Counted from the first letter of the stretch, positions 7,546-16,010 are shown. The stretch is 57,132 nt of DNA from Drouetiella hepatica Uher 2000/2452 (GCA_019359505.1 JAHHHD010000034.1:1-57132), one strand, 5' to 3'. Notes: generated by a model not told the origin, from the letters alone. Numbers and translations: made by a program.

Positions 7546-9411
7546 ATGGTGGCACCCGGAGAGATCGATTGGGATACCGATGTGGTGGCTGATCTGGCAG
7601 AGTCCTATGAATCTCTGGTGCGATCGCTCCAGCGCACAGAAGGGTTTAGCCTCTTTTTCGTCCGCTGTGTACCGGGCGATCAGGCAGATTTGGTGCAGCT
7701 GCTCCAGGCAGATTTGCCAAATCTGCATATGCAAAGGCTGGAGCTAACGGAAGAGTTGGTCGATGGCAACCTCTACCAACGGGTGACGACCTTGCCGGAT
7801 GTTGCAGAAATTGATGTGCTGTTTATTTCTGGGTTGGAAAAGTCCTTCGATCCCTATGTCAAATCGGGGTATGGCGGGCAGGGCGACTACTACAAGCGCG
7901 ACACCGTGCCGCGCGTACTAGGGCATCTGAACTTGCAGCGAGAGCGCTTTCGGGATGATTTTCCATTTTGTTTTGTCTTCTTTTTGTCTGCTTTTGGCAT
8001 CAAATACATTGCGCGTCGTGCCCCCGATTTCTTCGACTGGCGATCGGGCATCTTTGAGTTTATCCCCGATGCTGAAACCGTCCGCAAACTGACGCAAGAG
8101 CTCTACGGAGATTATCGGGAGTATTTGACCTGGAGCCACTCGCAACGAATGGATTGCATCCGCGATATCCAAGGCATTCTAGAGGAAGATCAGCAGACTC
8201 CAGATCAGCAAGCCAGCTTGTGGTGGGAAAAAGGCAATATCTTGGCTGCCGATCAGAACTATGAAGCGGCGATCGCCAGCTATGACAGAGCGGTGGAAGT
8301 CAAACTGGACTATCACGAAGCATGGTACAACCGGGGGATTCTGCTGGATAACTTAGGGCGCTATGAGGAGGCGATCACCAGCTATGACAAAGCGGTGGAA
8401 ATCAAACCGGACAAACACAAAGCGTGGAACAACCGGGGCATTTCACTGAATAACTTAGGGCGCTATGAGGAGGCGATCGCCAGCTATGACAAAGCGGTGG
8501 AAATCAAACCGGACTATCACGAAGCATGGTACAACCGGGGCATTTCACTGGATGACCTAGGGCGCTATGAGGAGGCGATCGCCAGCTATGATAAAGCGGT
8601 GGAAGTCAAACCGGACTATCACGAAGCATGGTACAACCGGGGAATTTTACTGAATGACTTAGGACACTATGGGGAGGCGATTGCCAGCTATGACAAAGCG
8701 GTGGAAATCAAACCGGACAAACACGAAGCATGGAACAACCGGGGTATTTCACTGAAGAATTTAGGGCGCTATGAAGAAGCGATCGCCAGCTATGACAAAG
8801 CGGTGGAAGTCAAACCGGACTATCATGAAGCGTGGAATAACCGGGGCATTTCACTGAAGAATTTAGGGCGCTATGAAGAAGCGATCGCCAGCTATGACAA
8901 AGCGGTGGAAGTCAAACCGGACAAACACGAAGCGTGGAACAACCGGGGCAGTTCACTAGCTAACTTAGGGCGCTATGAAGAAGCGATCGCTAGCTATGAA
9001 AAAGCCCTGGAATTTAAACCAGACTATTATCGCGCTTGGGATAATCGAGGCGATGTGTTGAAGGATTTGGAGCGCTATGAGGAGGCGATCGCCAGCTATG
9101 ACAGGGCGATCGAAATCAATCCTGAGTATCAGTTCCCTTGGGAAAGTCGTGGTTTTGCGCTGATGCAGTTGATGCAGTTTGAGGCAGCGCACGAGAGTTT
9201 CGATCGGGCAATTTTTCTCAAGCCAGATGATGCCACGGCGCACTACAACAAAGCTTGCTGCTATGGATTGCAGAAGAACATTGATTTAGCGATCGAAACT
9301 CTGCAATATGCTATCACTCTGGATTCTGAGAATCGTGAATTGGCAAAAACAGACTCAGATTTTGATGGCATTCGAGAGAGCGATCGATTTCGGGAATTGA
9401 TTGATGACTAG
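7546..9411 (+). CDS. Degenerate-NTPase (iSTAND-like) domain protein with 11 TPRs
   Basis: A 621-residue protein. Residues about 1-220 look like a P-loop NTPase fold that has lost its catalysis: strand FSLFFVRCVPGD sits where a Walker A would be but lacks GK[ST], and IDVLFISGLEKSFD sits where Walker B would be but lacks the acidic pair. It continues with FCFVFFLSAFGIKYIA and RRAPDFFDWRSGIFEF, typical of STAND-related modules. Residues about 225-600 are 11 tetratricopeptide repeats of 34 residues, of which seven (units 2-8) are nearly identical at DNA level. It ends TDSDFDGIRESDRF. It probably serves as recognition and scaffold partner of the upstream NTPase. Ligand unknown. Confidence 0.85.
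   Translation: MVAPGEIDWDTDVVADLAESYESLVRSLQRTEGFSLFFVRCVPGDQADLVQLLQADLPNLHMQRLELTEELVDGNLYQRVTTLPDVAEIDVLFISGLEKSFDPYVKSGYGGQGDYYKRDTVPRVLGHLNLQRERFRDDFPFCFVFFLSAFGIKYIARRAPDFFDWRSGIFEFIPDAETVRKLTQELYGDYREYLTWSHSQRMDCIRDIQGILEEDQQTPDQQASLWWEKGNILAADQNYEAAIASYDRAVEVKLDYHEAWYNRGILLDNLGRYEEAITSYDKAVEIKPDKHKAWNNRGISLNNLGRYEEAIASYDKAVEIKPDYHEAWYNRGISLDDLGRYEEAIASYDKAVEVKPDYHEAWYNRGILLNDLGHYGEAIASYDKAVEIKPDKHEAWNNRGISLKNLGRYEEAIASYDKAVEVKPDYHEAWNNRGISLKNLGRYEEAIASYDKAVEVKPDKHEAWNNRGSSLANLGRYEEAIASYEKALEFKPDYYRAWDNRGDVLKDLERYEEAIASYDRAIEINPEYQFPWESRGFALMQLMQFEAAHESFDRAIFLKPDDATAHYNKACCYGLQKNIDLAIETLQYAITLDSENRELAKTDSDFDGIRESDRFRELIDD
8320..9020 (+). repeat. Near-identical 102-bp tandem units inside the TPR gene
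   Basis: Seven successive 102-bp units encode the HEAWxNRGxxLxxLGRYEEAIASYDKAVExKPD pattern and differ by only a few bases each; silent changes are rare. Outer TPRs (first one, last three) are diverged. This homogeneity implies recent unit duplication or gene conversion. An accurate unit count in the assembly depends on reads spanning the array. Confidence 0.9.
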
Positions 9412-9498
9412 GGTGTGGGGCGATCTCCTCATAAATCGTGAAGCGCTGAAAACCAACTGCTAAAATATGCATCAGATGGTGTAATGCAACGACCTTTA

Positions 9499-9648
9499 AT
9501 GCCTACTGCTGACCAACTAGCGAGTTTGTATCGTATTAGCTATCAACTGACGTTTGCGATGCTTCAACCCATACATTTAATTTGCGTTGATATGCGAACC
9601 CAAAATGTGTATGTTCTCGCTGGGTACGACGAAGAGCTTGAGTTCTAA
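9499..9648 (+). CDS. DUF6888-like small protein, possibly truncated
   Basis: A 49-residue ORF (MPTADQLASLYRISYQLTFA...GYDEELEF) resembling the N-terminal part of the cyanobacterial DUF6888 family, whose members run on into a strand ending in P[ND]G-W. Here TAA at 9646 follows EELEF, but the same frame continues after it as ILPDGALSDE, keeping the PDG. This suggests a nonsense mutation in a formerly longer protein. An in-frame ATG at 9484 is an alternative start. It sits 25 nt before a DUF6887-like gene, its usual neighbour. Function unknown. Confidence 0.55.
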   Translation: MPTADQLASLYRISYQLTFAMLQPIHLICVDMRTQNVYVLAGYDEELEF

Positions 9649-9673
9649 ATTCTGCCTGACGGAGCGTTATCTG

Positions 9674-9901
9674 ATGAGCCAAACTGATTACGATGCAATG
9701 TCTGATGCTAAATTGAAGCAATACTTTCTCAAGCACCGTGGGGATTACGCTGCTTTTCAAGCACATTTAGACCGAATGAACCAACGTCCCTGTCGGATCA
9801 TTGCCAGTCCTAATGACTCAGATTTTGACGAGAAAGTGCAAGCTGCAATTCGACAGAAGCTAGAAGCTGCCAGAATCCGAAACAGTCAGCATGGCGACTA
9901 G
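9674..9901 (+). CDS. DUF6887-like small protein
   Basis: A 75-residue protein starting MSQTDYDAMSDAKLKQYFLK, then HRGDYAAFQAHLDRM and a charged C-terminus. The motif M[ST]xxELxxYxLxHRxDxxAFxxYxDR is typical of DUF6887, a small cyanobacterial family usually encoded beside DUF6888. The pairing and sizes resemble toxin-antitoxin or regulatory pairs, but no activity is established. The ATG at 9674 is preferred over upstream in-frame codons because the conserved region starts there. Confidence 0.65.
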   Translation: MSQTDYDAMSDAKLKQYFLKHRGDYAAFQAHLDRMNQRPCRIIASPNDSDFDEKVQAAIRQKLEAARIRNSQHGD

Positions 9902-9955
9902 AACCGTAACTTACCCTTTGAGCGAGTTTTTTACCCGTAACCCAGCGATCGCCCA

Positions 9956-10000
9956 ACAGACTCAGATTTTGATGACATTCGAGAGCGCGATCGATCTCAG
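9956..10000 (+). pseudogene. Short copy of the TPR-gene 3' end
   Basis: About 45 bp encoding TDSDFDDIRERDRSQ closely match the 3' end of the TPR gene near 9352-9396 (TDSDFDGIRESDRF). There is no reading frame around it that makes a protein of this family. It is most likely a leftover of a second TPR gene or of a local duplication. Confidence 0.5.
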
Positions 10001-10044
10001 GCGGTTGACCACAGATCTTCTGGTTTATGCTGAGCAACTGGCTC

Positions 10045-10242
10045 TCATATCGGTAAAGCCCGAACTCGAAAGGCATTATCGCTCACTGAAATTATTGCTC
10101 CCACTGCTAATGCCTCTGCACATTGCAGCAAAATCACCGCCAGCCGTTCATTGATAATCTGCGATCGCTCATCACTCAGACGAAACAAAATCACGCTAGG
10201 AAATGGTTCTTAGTTAATTGCCAGCTCAGCCAGAAACCTTAT
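10045..10242 (-). pseudogene. Decayed DUF5615 (PIN-like toxin) gene
   Basis: Read on the minus strand directly after the DUF433 stop, the frame gives RFLAE (the usual DUF5615 N-terminus, with ATA where ATG is expected), a few residues and a stop. It then resumes in the same frame as PSVILFRLSDERSQIINERL...SDNAFRVRALPI and a TGA. The C-terminal third of a DUF5615 PIN-like domain is thus intact, but the start codon and about 60 central residues with the acidic active-site positions are gone. The ATA overlaps the DUF433 TGA by one base, preserving the original operon junction. Confidence 0.75.
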
Positions 10243-10481
10243 CAGGCAGTGAGCACCGAAAACCCATAAATCCGCTCATTCGCTAGCCAAGCCGCATACT
10301 TGAGCGACTGCTGAATATCCTCTGGCTCTAGGTCAGGGTACTCTGCCATCATTTCCGCCGGGGACATACCATTTGCAACCAAATTCAGCAGGAGAGATAC
10401 TGGAATTCGCATTCCACGAATACAGGCTTGCCCGCCCATGATGTCCTGACTAAACGTGATTCGGTCAAACAGCGTTCTCAT
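10242..10481 (-). CDS. DUF433 antitoxin-like protein
   Basis: A 79-residue protein, full length for DUF433 (RITFSQDIMGGQACIRGMRIPV near the start, then a helix-turn-helix-like MSPAEMMAEYPDLEPEDIQQ). DUF433 proteins are usually encoded just before a DUF5615 PIN-like protein and are thought to be the antitoxin and DNA-binding partner. Here the partner survives only as a fragment overlapping this stop codon, so this gene is an orphan. It may still autoregulate or neutralise related toxins elsewhere. Confidence 0.85.
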   Translation of the reverse strand: MRTLFDRITFSQDIMGGQACIRGMRIPVSLLLNLVANGMSPAEMMAEYPDLEPEDIQQSLKYAAWLANERIYGFSVLTA

Positions 10482-10582
10482 GATTTATCCTCCAGTGGCT
10501 CTGGTGGGCTAATATCCTGACCGATCCTCTAGCCGTCTTCCTGAAGGATCGGCAAAGCCTAGAAAAGGGTCTACCGCAATTC

Positions 10583-11584
10583 TTAAAACTGCTTCAAGAA
10601 GCGGAGATCGCTAGCATATAGCCGCCGAATGTCGTCAATTTGGTGCAGCACCATGGCAAATCTCTCTACCCCAAACCCGGCAGCGAATCCCGTATAAACT
10701 TCAGGGTCGTAGCCAACGGCTTTGAGGACATTAGGATCGACCATGCCGCAGCCCAAGACTTCTAACCAGCGACCGCGCCACATGACATCAACCTCAGCGG
10801 AGGGTTCGGTGAAGGGAAAGAAGCTAGGGCGAAAGCGGATTTCGATCTCGCCAAACATAGCTTCCAGGAAAATTTTGATGGTGCCGCGTAGGTCGTTAAA
10901 GGTCAACCCTTCATCGATCGCCAGAATTTCGATCTGGTGAAAGACGGCGGCGTGGGTCGCATCGACGGTATCACGGCGGTAGCAGCGTCCGGGTGCGGCG
11001 ATCCGGATAGGCGGGTCGTTGTTCTCCATATAGCGGATCTGCACAGAGGACGTGTGGGTGCGGAGCAGGTTGCCATCTGGCAGGTAGAAGGTGTCCTGCA
11101 TATCTCGCGCCGGATGGTCGGGGGGCGTATTCAGCGCCTCAAAGTTGTAGTAGTCTGTCTCCATTTCAGGACCTTGTGCCACGGTATAGCCCAGACCGAC
11201 AAAAATATCGATCGCCTTCTCAATGGTGCTGGTTAGGGGGTGAGCATGACCTTGAGGGCGAAACACACCCGGCATCGTCACATCGATCGCCTCAGCTTCA
11301 AGCTGCGCCTCAATTTGGGCAGATTGCAGAATGGCTTTCTTTTGGTCTAGGTCTGTTTGTAGAGCCTCCTTGACCTCATTGGCGATCGCTCCAATCCGAG
11401 GACGTTCGGTAGCATCCAGCTTGCCCATGCCGCCCAACACCTGTGGCAGACTGCCTTTCTTGCCCAAGTATTTGATCCGCAACTGCTCTAGCTGCTCTAG
11501 GGTGGTGATAGCGGCGATCGCCTGTTGGGCTTCGTCGCGTAGGGTGGTGAGTTGGGCTTCCAGATCGCTCATCTGTACGGTCAT
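10583..11584 (-). CDS. pheS: Phenylalanyl-tRNA synthetase alpha subunit
   Basis: A 333-residue class II synthetase subunit that charges tRNA-Phe together with PheT (not in this window). Visible are the N-terminal coiled coil (residues about 5-90), [13 protein letters not shown], the Phe-binding region with [15 protein letters not shown], motif 2 around [19 protein letters not shown] and motif 3 [18 protein letters not shown]. The length is normal for bacterial PheS. ATG 11584 gives [12 protein letters not shown]; the second Met (11572) is equally possible. It appears to be a single-gene unit. Confidence 0.97.
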   Translation of the reverse strand: MTVQMSDLEAQLTTLRDEAQQAIAAITTLEQLEQLRIKYLGKKGSLPQVLGGMGKLDATERPRIGAIANEVKEALQTDLDQKKAILQSAQIEAQLEAEAIDVTMPGVFRPQGHAHPLTSTIEKAIDIFVGLGYTVAQGPEMETDYYNFEALNTPPDHPARDMQDTFYLPDGNLLRTHTSSVQIRYMENNDPPIRIAAPGRCYRRDTVDATHAAVFHQIEILAIDEGLTFNDLRGTIKIFLEAMFGEIEIRFRPSFFPFTEPSAEVDVMWRGRWLEVLGCGMVDPNVLKAVGYDPEVYTGFAAGFGVERFAMVLHQIDDIRRLYASDLRFLKQF

Positions 11585-11703
11585 GCTTCGCGGGTGGGGT
11601 AAGTAATTTGAGGATAGAAATCTATAAAGCTCTATCAGCTATCTATCAGTTTACGGGGTCAGTTGCGCCTTTCCCATAATCATAAACTCAGAAGATTTTT
11701 GTA

Positions 11704-11754
11704 GTGTGGAGCGCGCCCACCCAAAATGTCCTAAGCAAACGGGTGACCGCTATA
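11704..11754. mobile_element. Truncated M1 palindromic element
   Basis: The right arm of an M1 element: part of the inner stem, then AATGTCCTAAGCAAAC and the end GACCGCTATA. The left arm is missing. It lies 34 bp upstream of the tab2-like start, so it forms part of that gene's leader. Confidence 0.65.
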
Positions 11755-11787
11755 CAATTCAGGAGTTCAATTAAAATCTTGTCTCCC

Positions 11788-12621
11788 ATGAACATCTGGC
11801 AAGCTGATTTTTATCGCCGACCGCTTCAAGATGCGTTGGGGAGTCCGCTGTGGGAGCTAATTATTTGTGATGCCGATCGCCATTTGATCTGGAGTGAGTT
11901 TATTTCCCAGAAGCAAGCCAATTCCCCTTGGCTCACCGAGCAGTTGCGCTCCATTCCTTTGCCCCGACCCGATCGCCTCCAGGTCTTTCGCCCTCAGTCT
12001 GTAGCTTTGCTCCAGACCGCCTGTCAGCCTTTAGACATTCCTGTAGAATCCACACGACACGCCTCAGCCCTGAAGCAGTTGCTCCAGGAAAGAATCGCCT
12101 ATTATCGGGGTCTGCCTCACTACACCTCTGAACCTTACGATCCGATCAAATTAGAGGCTCCCCCGCCCGCACCGCTGCCCGAAAATCTGTGGGGCGATCA
12201 GTGGCGATTTGGGGCGATCGCCGCTCAAGATTTAATTCCGGCTTTTCAAAATCGCCCGATTCCAGTTCAGGATATCCCCGCAGCCTTTCATCCAGATCAG
12301 CTGCAAATTGCCCCTGCTACTCCTATCCCCGGCGTGATTATTGACGCTGGTCGCAAGTCTCGATCGCTCACCCAGTGGTTACAGCAGGCAAAGCCCTTCT
12401 CTCTAAACTACATTTCAGGCGATCCAGATGGATTGATTTTGGAAGCTGGTTTGTGCGATCGCTGGATACTCAGCACCTTTAGCGAACCAGATATTGCCAG
12501 CTCAGCCAAAATCTTTAGTCAGCGACGGCAGGAGGCTAGAGGACTCCATTTTTTGCTGGTACAGCCCGACAACTCTGGCATGACCTATGCTGGAATTTGG
12601 CTGCTTAAAGCCGATCAATAG
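11788..12621 (+). CDS. Tab2/Atab2-family RNA-binding protein
   Basis: A 277-residue protein beginning MNIWQADFYRRPL, the typical start of the Tab2/Atab2 family, with LWELIICD near residue 20, a central proline-rich stretch PPPAPLPENLWGDQWRFG and a C-terminal GRKSRSLTQWL...LEAGLCDRWI domain. In algae and plants Tab2 proteins bind the psaB (and psbA-related) leaders and are needed for photosystem translation. Cyanobacterial homologues are assumed to act similarly in the cytoplasm. The frame is open to 11704, but that part is repeat DNA; ATG 11788 matches the family start. Confidence 0.88.
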   Translation: MNIWQADFYRRPLQDALGSPLWELIICDADRHLIWSEFISQKQANSPWLTEQLRSIPLPRPDRLQVFRPQSVALLQTACQPLDIPVESTRHASALKQLLQERIAYYRGLPHYTSEPYDPIKLEAPPPAPLPENLWGDQWRFGAIAAQDLIPAFQNRPIPVQDIPAAFHPDQLQIAPATPIPGVIIDAGRKSRSLTQWLQQAKPFSLNYISGDPDGLILEAGLCDRWILSTFSEPDIASSAKIFSQRRQEARGLHFLLVQPDNSGMTYAGIWLLKADQ

Positions 12622-12631
12622 AGTTGCCCAT

Positions 12632-14095
12632 TTACACAGACTGCTGCCGACGACGCTCCATTTGCCAGAGTCCTGCGACTAGAGTTGCAGCGGCTAACAT
12701 AATCACGGTTGCCACATGAAAAGCACCCTGAACTCCCGCAACGATCGCCTCTGGTGGTGCATTTGTGATATCTGTTGCGGCAGATTGAACGCCAAGGGCA
12801 TGGCTCAGCGTCAGCACCGAAAAAATAGCTCCCATCACAGGTAGCCCGATCGTCTGACCGAGGGTACGCGACAGCGACAGCAATCCAGAGGCGATGCCTA
12901 GGCGTTCAGGCGGCACTTCTCCCAAAATGGCGCTATTGTTGGGCGACTGAAACATCCCCAGCCCAATACCGATCGGAGCGACTCGCAAGACATACTCCAG
13001 CTCCGTCATGCCGACATAGAGCGTACTCATGAGCAGACAGGCGATCGTCATGATCAGCAGACCCGCTAGCGTAATCAGACGAGAGCCGAAGCGATCGCTC
13101 AATAGCCCTGCGAAAGGGGCAACAATACCGCTGAGAATCGGGGAAACTGCCATGAGCAGTCCGGCTTGCTGCGTGGAAAGGTTTAGCACCAGCTCCAGAA
13201 AAAACGGCACGATCAGCAGCAGTCCGGCAATCACGACAAACACCAGCACTCCGGTCAGCAAGCTCAGGCTGAAATAGAGATTGCGGAATAGCTTCAGATC
13301 CAGCATCGGATGCTTTAGGCGCGCTTCGACGGCAATAAATCCGATGAATCCGGCGGCAGCGATCGCCAGCAATATCACTGTTCTGAAGCTGCCAAACCCC
13401 TGATATTGTCCGTTGGTCATGCCCAAGGAAAAGCAGATTAGCGTCGCGGTCATCAAGATCGCCCCTAGCCAGTCAAAGGGCTGCTTCTGGGCAGCAGAGC
13501 GGCTATCCGTCACGTTCCGTGCCACGACAAACAGCGCAAATATGCCGATCGGCACGTTCACCAAAAAAATGCTGCGCCAGCCGGACAGCCCAATCAACAC
13601 GCCGCCGACGGAGGGTCCCAGCGCAATGCCTAAAGAAACCGTTGCGCCGATGATACCCAGCGCTCGTCCGCGTTCGGAGCTAGGGAAAACTTCTGTAACG
13701 ATCGCTGCTCCCAACGCCGAAATCATCACGGCTCCCATGCCCTGCAATGTCCGAAAGGCGATTAGCCATCCCACGCTGGGAGACAGCCCACAGAGTAGCG
13801 AACTCAGGGTAAACAGCGCCAAACCGCCCATGTATAGCCGTTTTTTGCCCATGATGTCGCCTAGGCGAGCGGCACCCAGCACCACCGCCGTTAGCACCAG
13901 CAAATAGCTCAGCACCACCCATTGAATGGTGGCAAAATCGGTCTGTAAAACCTGTACGAGAGTCGGCAGGGCAATGTTGACAATGCTCGTATCCAGGGTG
14001 AACATCAACACCCCCAATCCGACCCCCAACATCGCCCACCATTTGCCGTTCCGAGGGGTGGGCAAAGGCTGCGATCGCGCCCCATCTCTACTCAT
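12632..14095 (-). CDS. MFS drug exporter, DHA2 (EmrB-type) family
   Basis: A 487-residue protein with about 14 hydrophobic segments. Motif A-like GDIMGKKRLYMGG sits near residue 83, WRSIFLVNVPIGI near 174 and DRFGSRLI in the second half. LDTSIVNIALPTL in the first segment is the DHA2 signature (D1 motif). Such proteins export drugs or metabolites in exchange for protons across the plasma membrane. The substrate cannot be deduced. It is convergent with the tab2-like gene (10-nt gap), with no accessory membrane-fusion gene beside it. Confidence 0.9.
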   Translation of the reverse strand: MSRDGARSQPLPTPRNGKWWAMLGVGLGVLMFTLDTSIVNIALPTLVQVLQTDFATIQWVVLSYLLVLTAVVLGAARLGDIMGKKRLYMGGLALFTLSSLLCGLSPSVGWLIAFRTLQGMGAVMISALGAAIVTEVFPSSERGRALGIIGATVSLGIALGPSVGGVLIGLSGWRSIFLVNVPIGIFALFVVARNVTDSRSAAQKQPFDWLGAILMTATLICFSLGMTNGQYQGFGSFRTVILLAIAAAGFIGFIAVEARLKHPMLDLKLFRNLYFSLSLLTGVLVFVVIAGLLLIVPFFLELVLNLSTQQAGLLMAVSPILSGIVAPFAGLLSDRFGSRLITLAGLLIMTIACLLMSTLYVGMTELEYVLRVAPIGIGLGMFQSPNNSAILGEVPPERLGIASGLLSLSRTLGQTIGLPVMGAIFSVLTLSHALGVQSAATDITNAPPEAIVAGVQGAFHVATVIMLAAATLVAGLWQMERRRQQSV

Positions 14096-14346
14096 GATTT
14101 GCGCTCTCTAGCTGTCGAAAGGAGTCCAAAACCTGTAGATTTTATGCCGTACGCCAGCTATTAGCAAGCTAATTATCAGGTGGCAAGCTTTTTATATGCT
14201 GACATATCTTAATTAAATTGCAAGCGATCGAATCTTCTGGAGCATTGAAAACTCTATAATTCTCTAGACAGATCCTGTCTCAAGCCTGACTGCGGCGCTG
14301 CTTGCTCTGTCCGTCTCTGGTTCAAATCGCTTACTTCGCTCAGATT

Positions 14347-15492
14347 ATGACTTCTCCCCTCTCAAGCCCCGACCTCACCGCTCCAAACTTAGCCGATCAA
14401 GATTGGTCAGTGTTGCTGCAACAGCTTTTAGACAGGCAATCTCTGGATATGAGTCAGGCGGCGGTTCTAATGCAGGGCTGGCTAACAGAAGCGATCGCCC
14501 CCGTGATATCAGGCGCAATTTTGGCGGCCATTCAGGCAAAAGGAGTGTCGTCTAGCGAACTGGCGGGCATGGCGCAGGTTTTGCAGTCTCAGTCTTTAGC
14601 CAGTAAAACTGCAGCCAGTAAAACTGCAGCCAGTAAAACTGCGGCGATCGCAACAGAGATGCGTTTCCCTACGCCTTTGATTGACACCTGCGGGACGGGG
14701 GGCGATCGCGCTTCCACGTTTAATATTTCTACGACTACGGCATTCGTGGCGGCAGCGGCAGGCGTGGCGGTCGCAAAGCATGGAAACCGCGCTGCCTCTA
14801 GCAAGGTAGGCTCGGCAGATGTGCTGGAGGCGCTAGGGATTAATCTCACGGCTGAACCCGATCGCATTCAGGCAGCAGTGTCCGAAGTAGGAATTACCTT
14901 TCTATTTGCTCCAGGCTGGCATCCGGCTCTCAAACATGTGGCTCCCCTGCGAAAAGCCCTGAAGGTGCGAACCGTGTTTAATCTGCTGGGGCCTTTGGTC
15001 AATCCTCTGCCGTTGACGGGGCAGGTGATGGGAGTGTTTGACTCGTCGCTGGTCGAGACGATCGCTCAAGCGCTCAATCAATTGGGGCGATCGGAGGCGA
15101 TCGTTCTGCACGGACGTGAGCGGTTAGATGAGGCGGGTCTGTCCGATATTACTGACTTGGCAGTTTTGTCCCACGGGCAGGTTCAATCCGTGGCGCTACG
15201 CCCCGAAGAACTGGGTTTAACGGCAGCTCCCACTAGCGCTTTGCGGGGCGGCGAGGTGGCAGAAAATGCAGAAATTTTGCGTGCCGTACTCCAAGGCAAA
15301 GGCACTCAGGCACAGCAAGAGGTAGTGGCTTTGAATACGGCACTGGCGCTGAAGGTAGGCGGTATGATTGCAACAGCGCCGGGAGAAGATGCGATCGCCC
15401 TCTACCGGAGAGGAATTGCTATTGCCAAAGACATTCTCGCAAGCGGAGCCGCCTGGGAAAAGCTGCAACAGCTCATCGTTTTTTTGAAGTGA
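14347..15492 (+). CDS. trpD: Anthranilate phosphoribosyltransferase
   Basis: A 381-residue TrpD, second step of tryptophan synthesis (anthranilate plus PRPP). It shows the helical N-domain, the PRPP loop [17 protein letters not shown] (about residues 112-128), [21 protein letters not shown], the anthranilate-contact [21 protein letters not shown] segment and [10 protein letters not shown]. It is longer than the family norm (about 345): an Ala/Ser/Lys/Thr insertion before the PRPP loop is made of three 15-bp repeats. ATG 14347 is chosen; an in-frame TTG at 14302 has no support. trpC lies far away at 40.6 kb, so trp genes are scattered, as usual in cyanobacteria. Confidence 0.96.
   Translation: MTSPLSSPDLTAPNLADQDWSVLLQQLLDRQSLDMSQAAVLMQGWLTEAIAPVISGAILAAIQAKGVSSSELAGMAQVLQSQSLASKTAASKTAASKTAAIATEMRFPTPLIDTCGTGGDRASTFNISTTTAFVAAAAGVAVAKHGNRAASSKVGSADVLEALGINLTAEPDRIQAAVSEVGITFLFAPGWHPALKHVAPLRKALKVRTVFNLLGPLVNPLPLTGQVMGVFDSSLVETIAQALNQLGRSEAIVLHGRERLDEAGLSDITDLAVLSHGQVQSVALRPEELGLTAAPTSALRGGEVAENAEILRAVLQGKGTQAQQEVVALNTALALKVGGMIATAPGEDAIALYRRGIAIAKDILASGAAWEKLQQLIVFLK
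14599..14643 (+). repeat. In-frame 15-bp x3 minisatellite in trpD
   Basis: Three units GCCAGTAAAACTGCA (the last with one change) encode ASKTA three times in the loop between the helical N-domain and the PRPP-binding loop. The enzyme core is not disrupted. Confidence 0.95.
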
Positions 15493-15547
15493 AAGCTAGA
15501 CCACTCTGCATATCCTTGTGGCGATCGCCTTAACGATCGCCACATTG

Positions 15548-15642
15548 TATAGCGACCACCAAGGCGATTAGGACGGGGACATTTAGGGTGGGGCGCTAAG
15601 CGCCCCACCCTAAATGTCCTAAGCAAACTGGCGACAGCTATA
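15548..15642. mobile_element. Complete M1 palindromic element (95 bp)
   Basis: This copy runs from TATAGC to GCTATA. The left arm reads CCAAGGCGATTAGGACGGGG then ACATTTAGGGTGGGGCGC; the right arm (reverse complement) reads TATAGCTGTCGCCAGTTTGC then TTAGGACATTTAGGG. The whole element is one imperfect hairpin. Its TA ends are consistent with a TA target duplication. It lies downstream of trpD and may act as its transcript end. Confidence 0.85.
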
Positions 15643-15937
15643 TCTTGACGTTCTTGTAACATCAATGTAGTATATGTAGTATAAGACATCTACACAAATT
15701 GCCATTGGGGGTAAAGCCAATGTTTTTAATATATCTACGGCTTCCGCGTTGGCGAGACGCTGCCTCAAATGACTCGGAAGCCTTTAACTCACGTTCAAAC
15801 CGTTCAGGCAAAGTGTCTCAAGCCAGTGAAGCAGAGGGGCGATCGCTACAGGTTCAGCGACAGCAAGCTCAACGGCTTCGACAAGTCGAGGCTGCCTATC
15901 ATCTAGAGCGGCGATTGTTTCAATAGACTTCTTGCGA

Positions 15938-15976
15938 ATTAGGTTTGGTAGGGGCTGTGCCCCTACCAAACCTAAT
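15938..15976. repeat. Perfect palindrome, 18-bp stem
   Basis: ATTAGGTTTGGTAGGGGC pairs perfectly with its reverse complement across a TGT loop. Its form resembles the inner stems of the M elements, but without recognisable outer ends. Confidence 0.8.
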
Positions 15977-16010
15977 CTCAAAACTCCAATCTGCAAGAGT
16001 TCTAGTAAAT

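Noticed and set aside
9891..10154. An 87-residue plus-strand open frame overlapping the end of the DUF6887-like gene
   Set aside because: It runs antisense through the DUF5615 remnant and over the TPR-gene fragment, with no recognisable domain.
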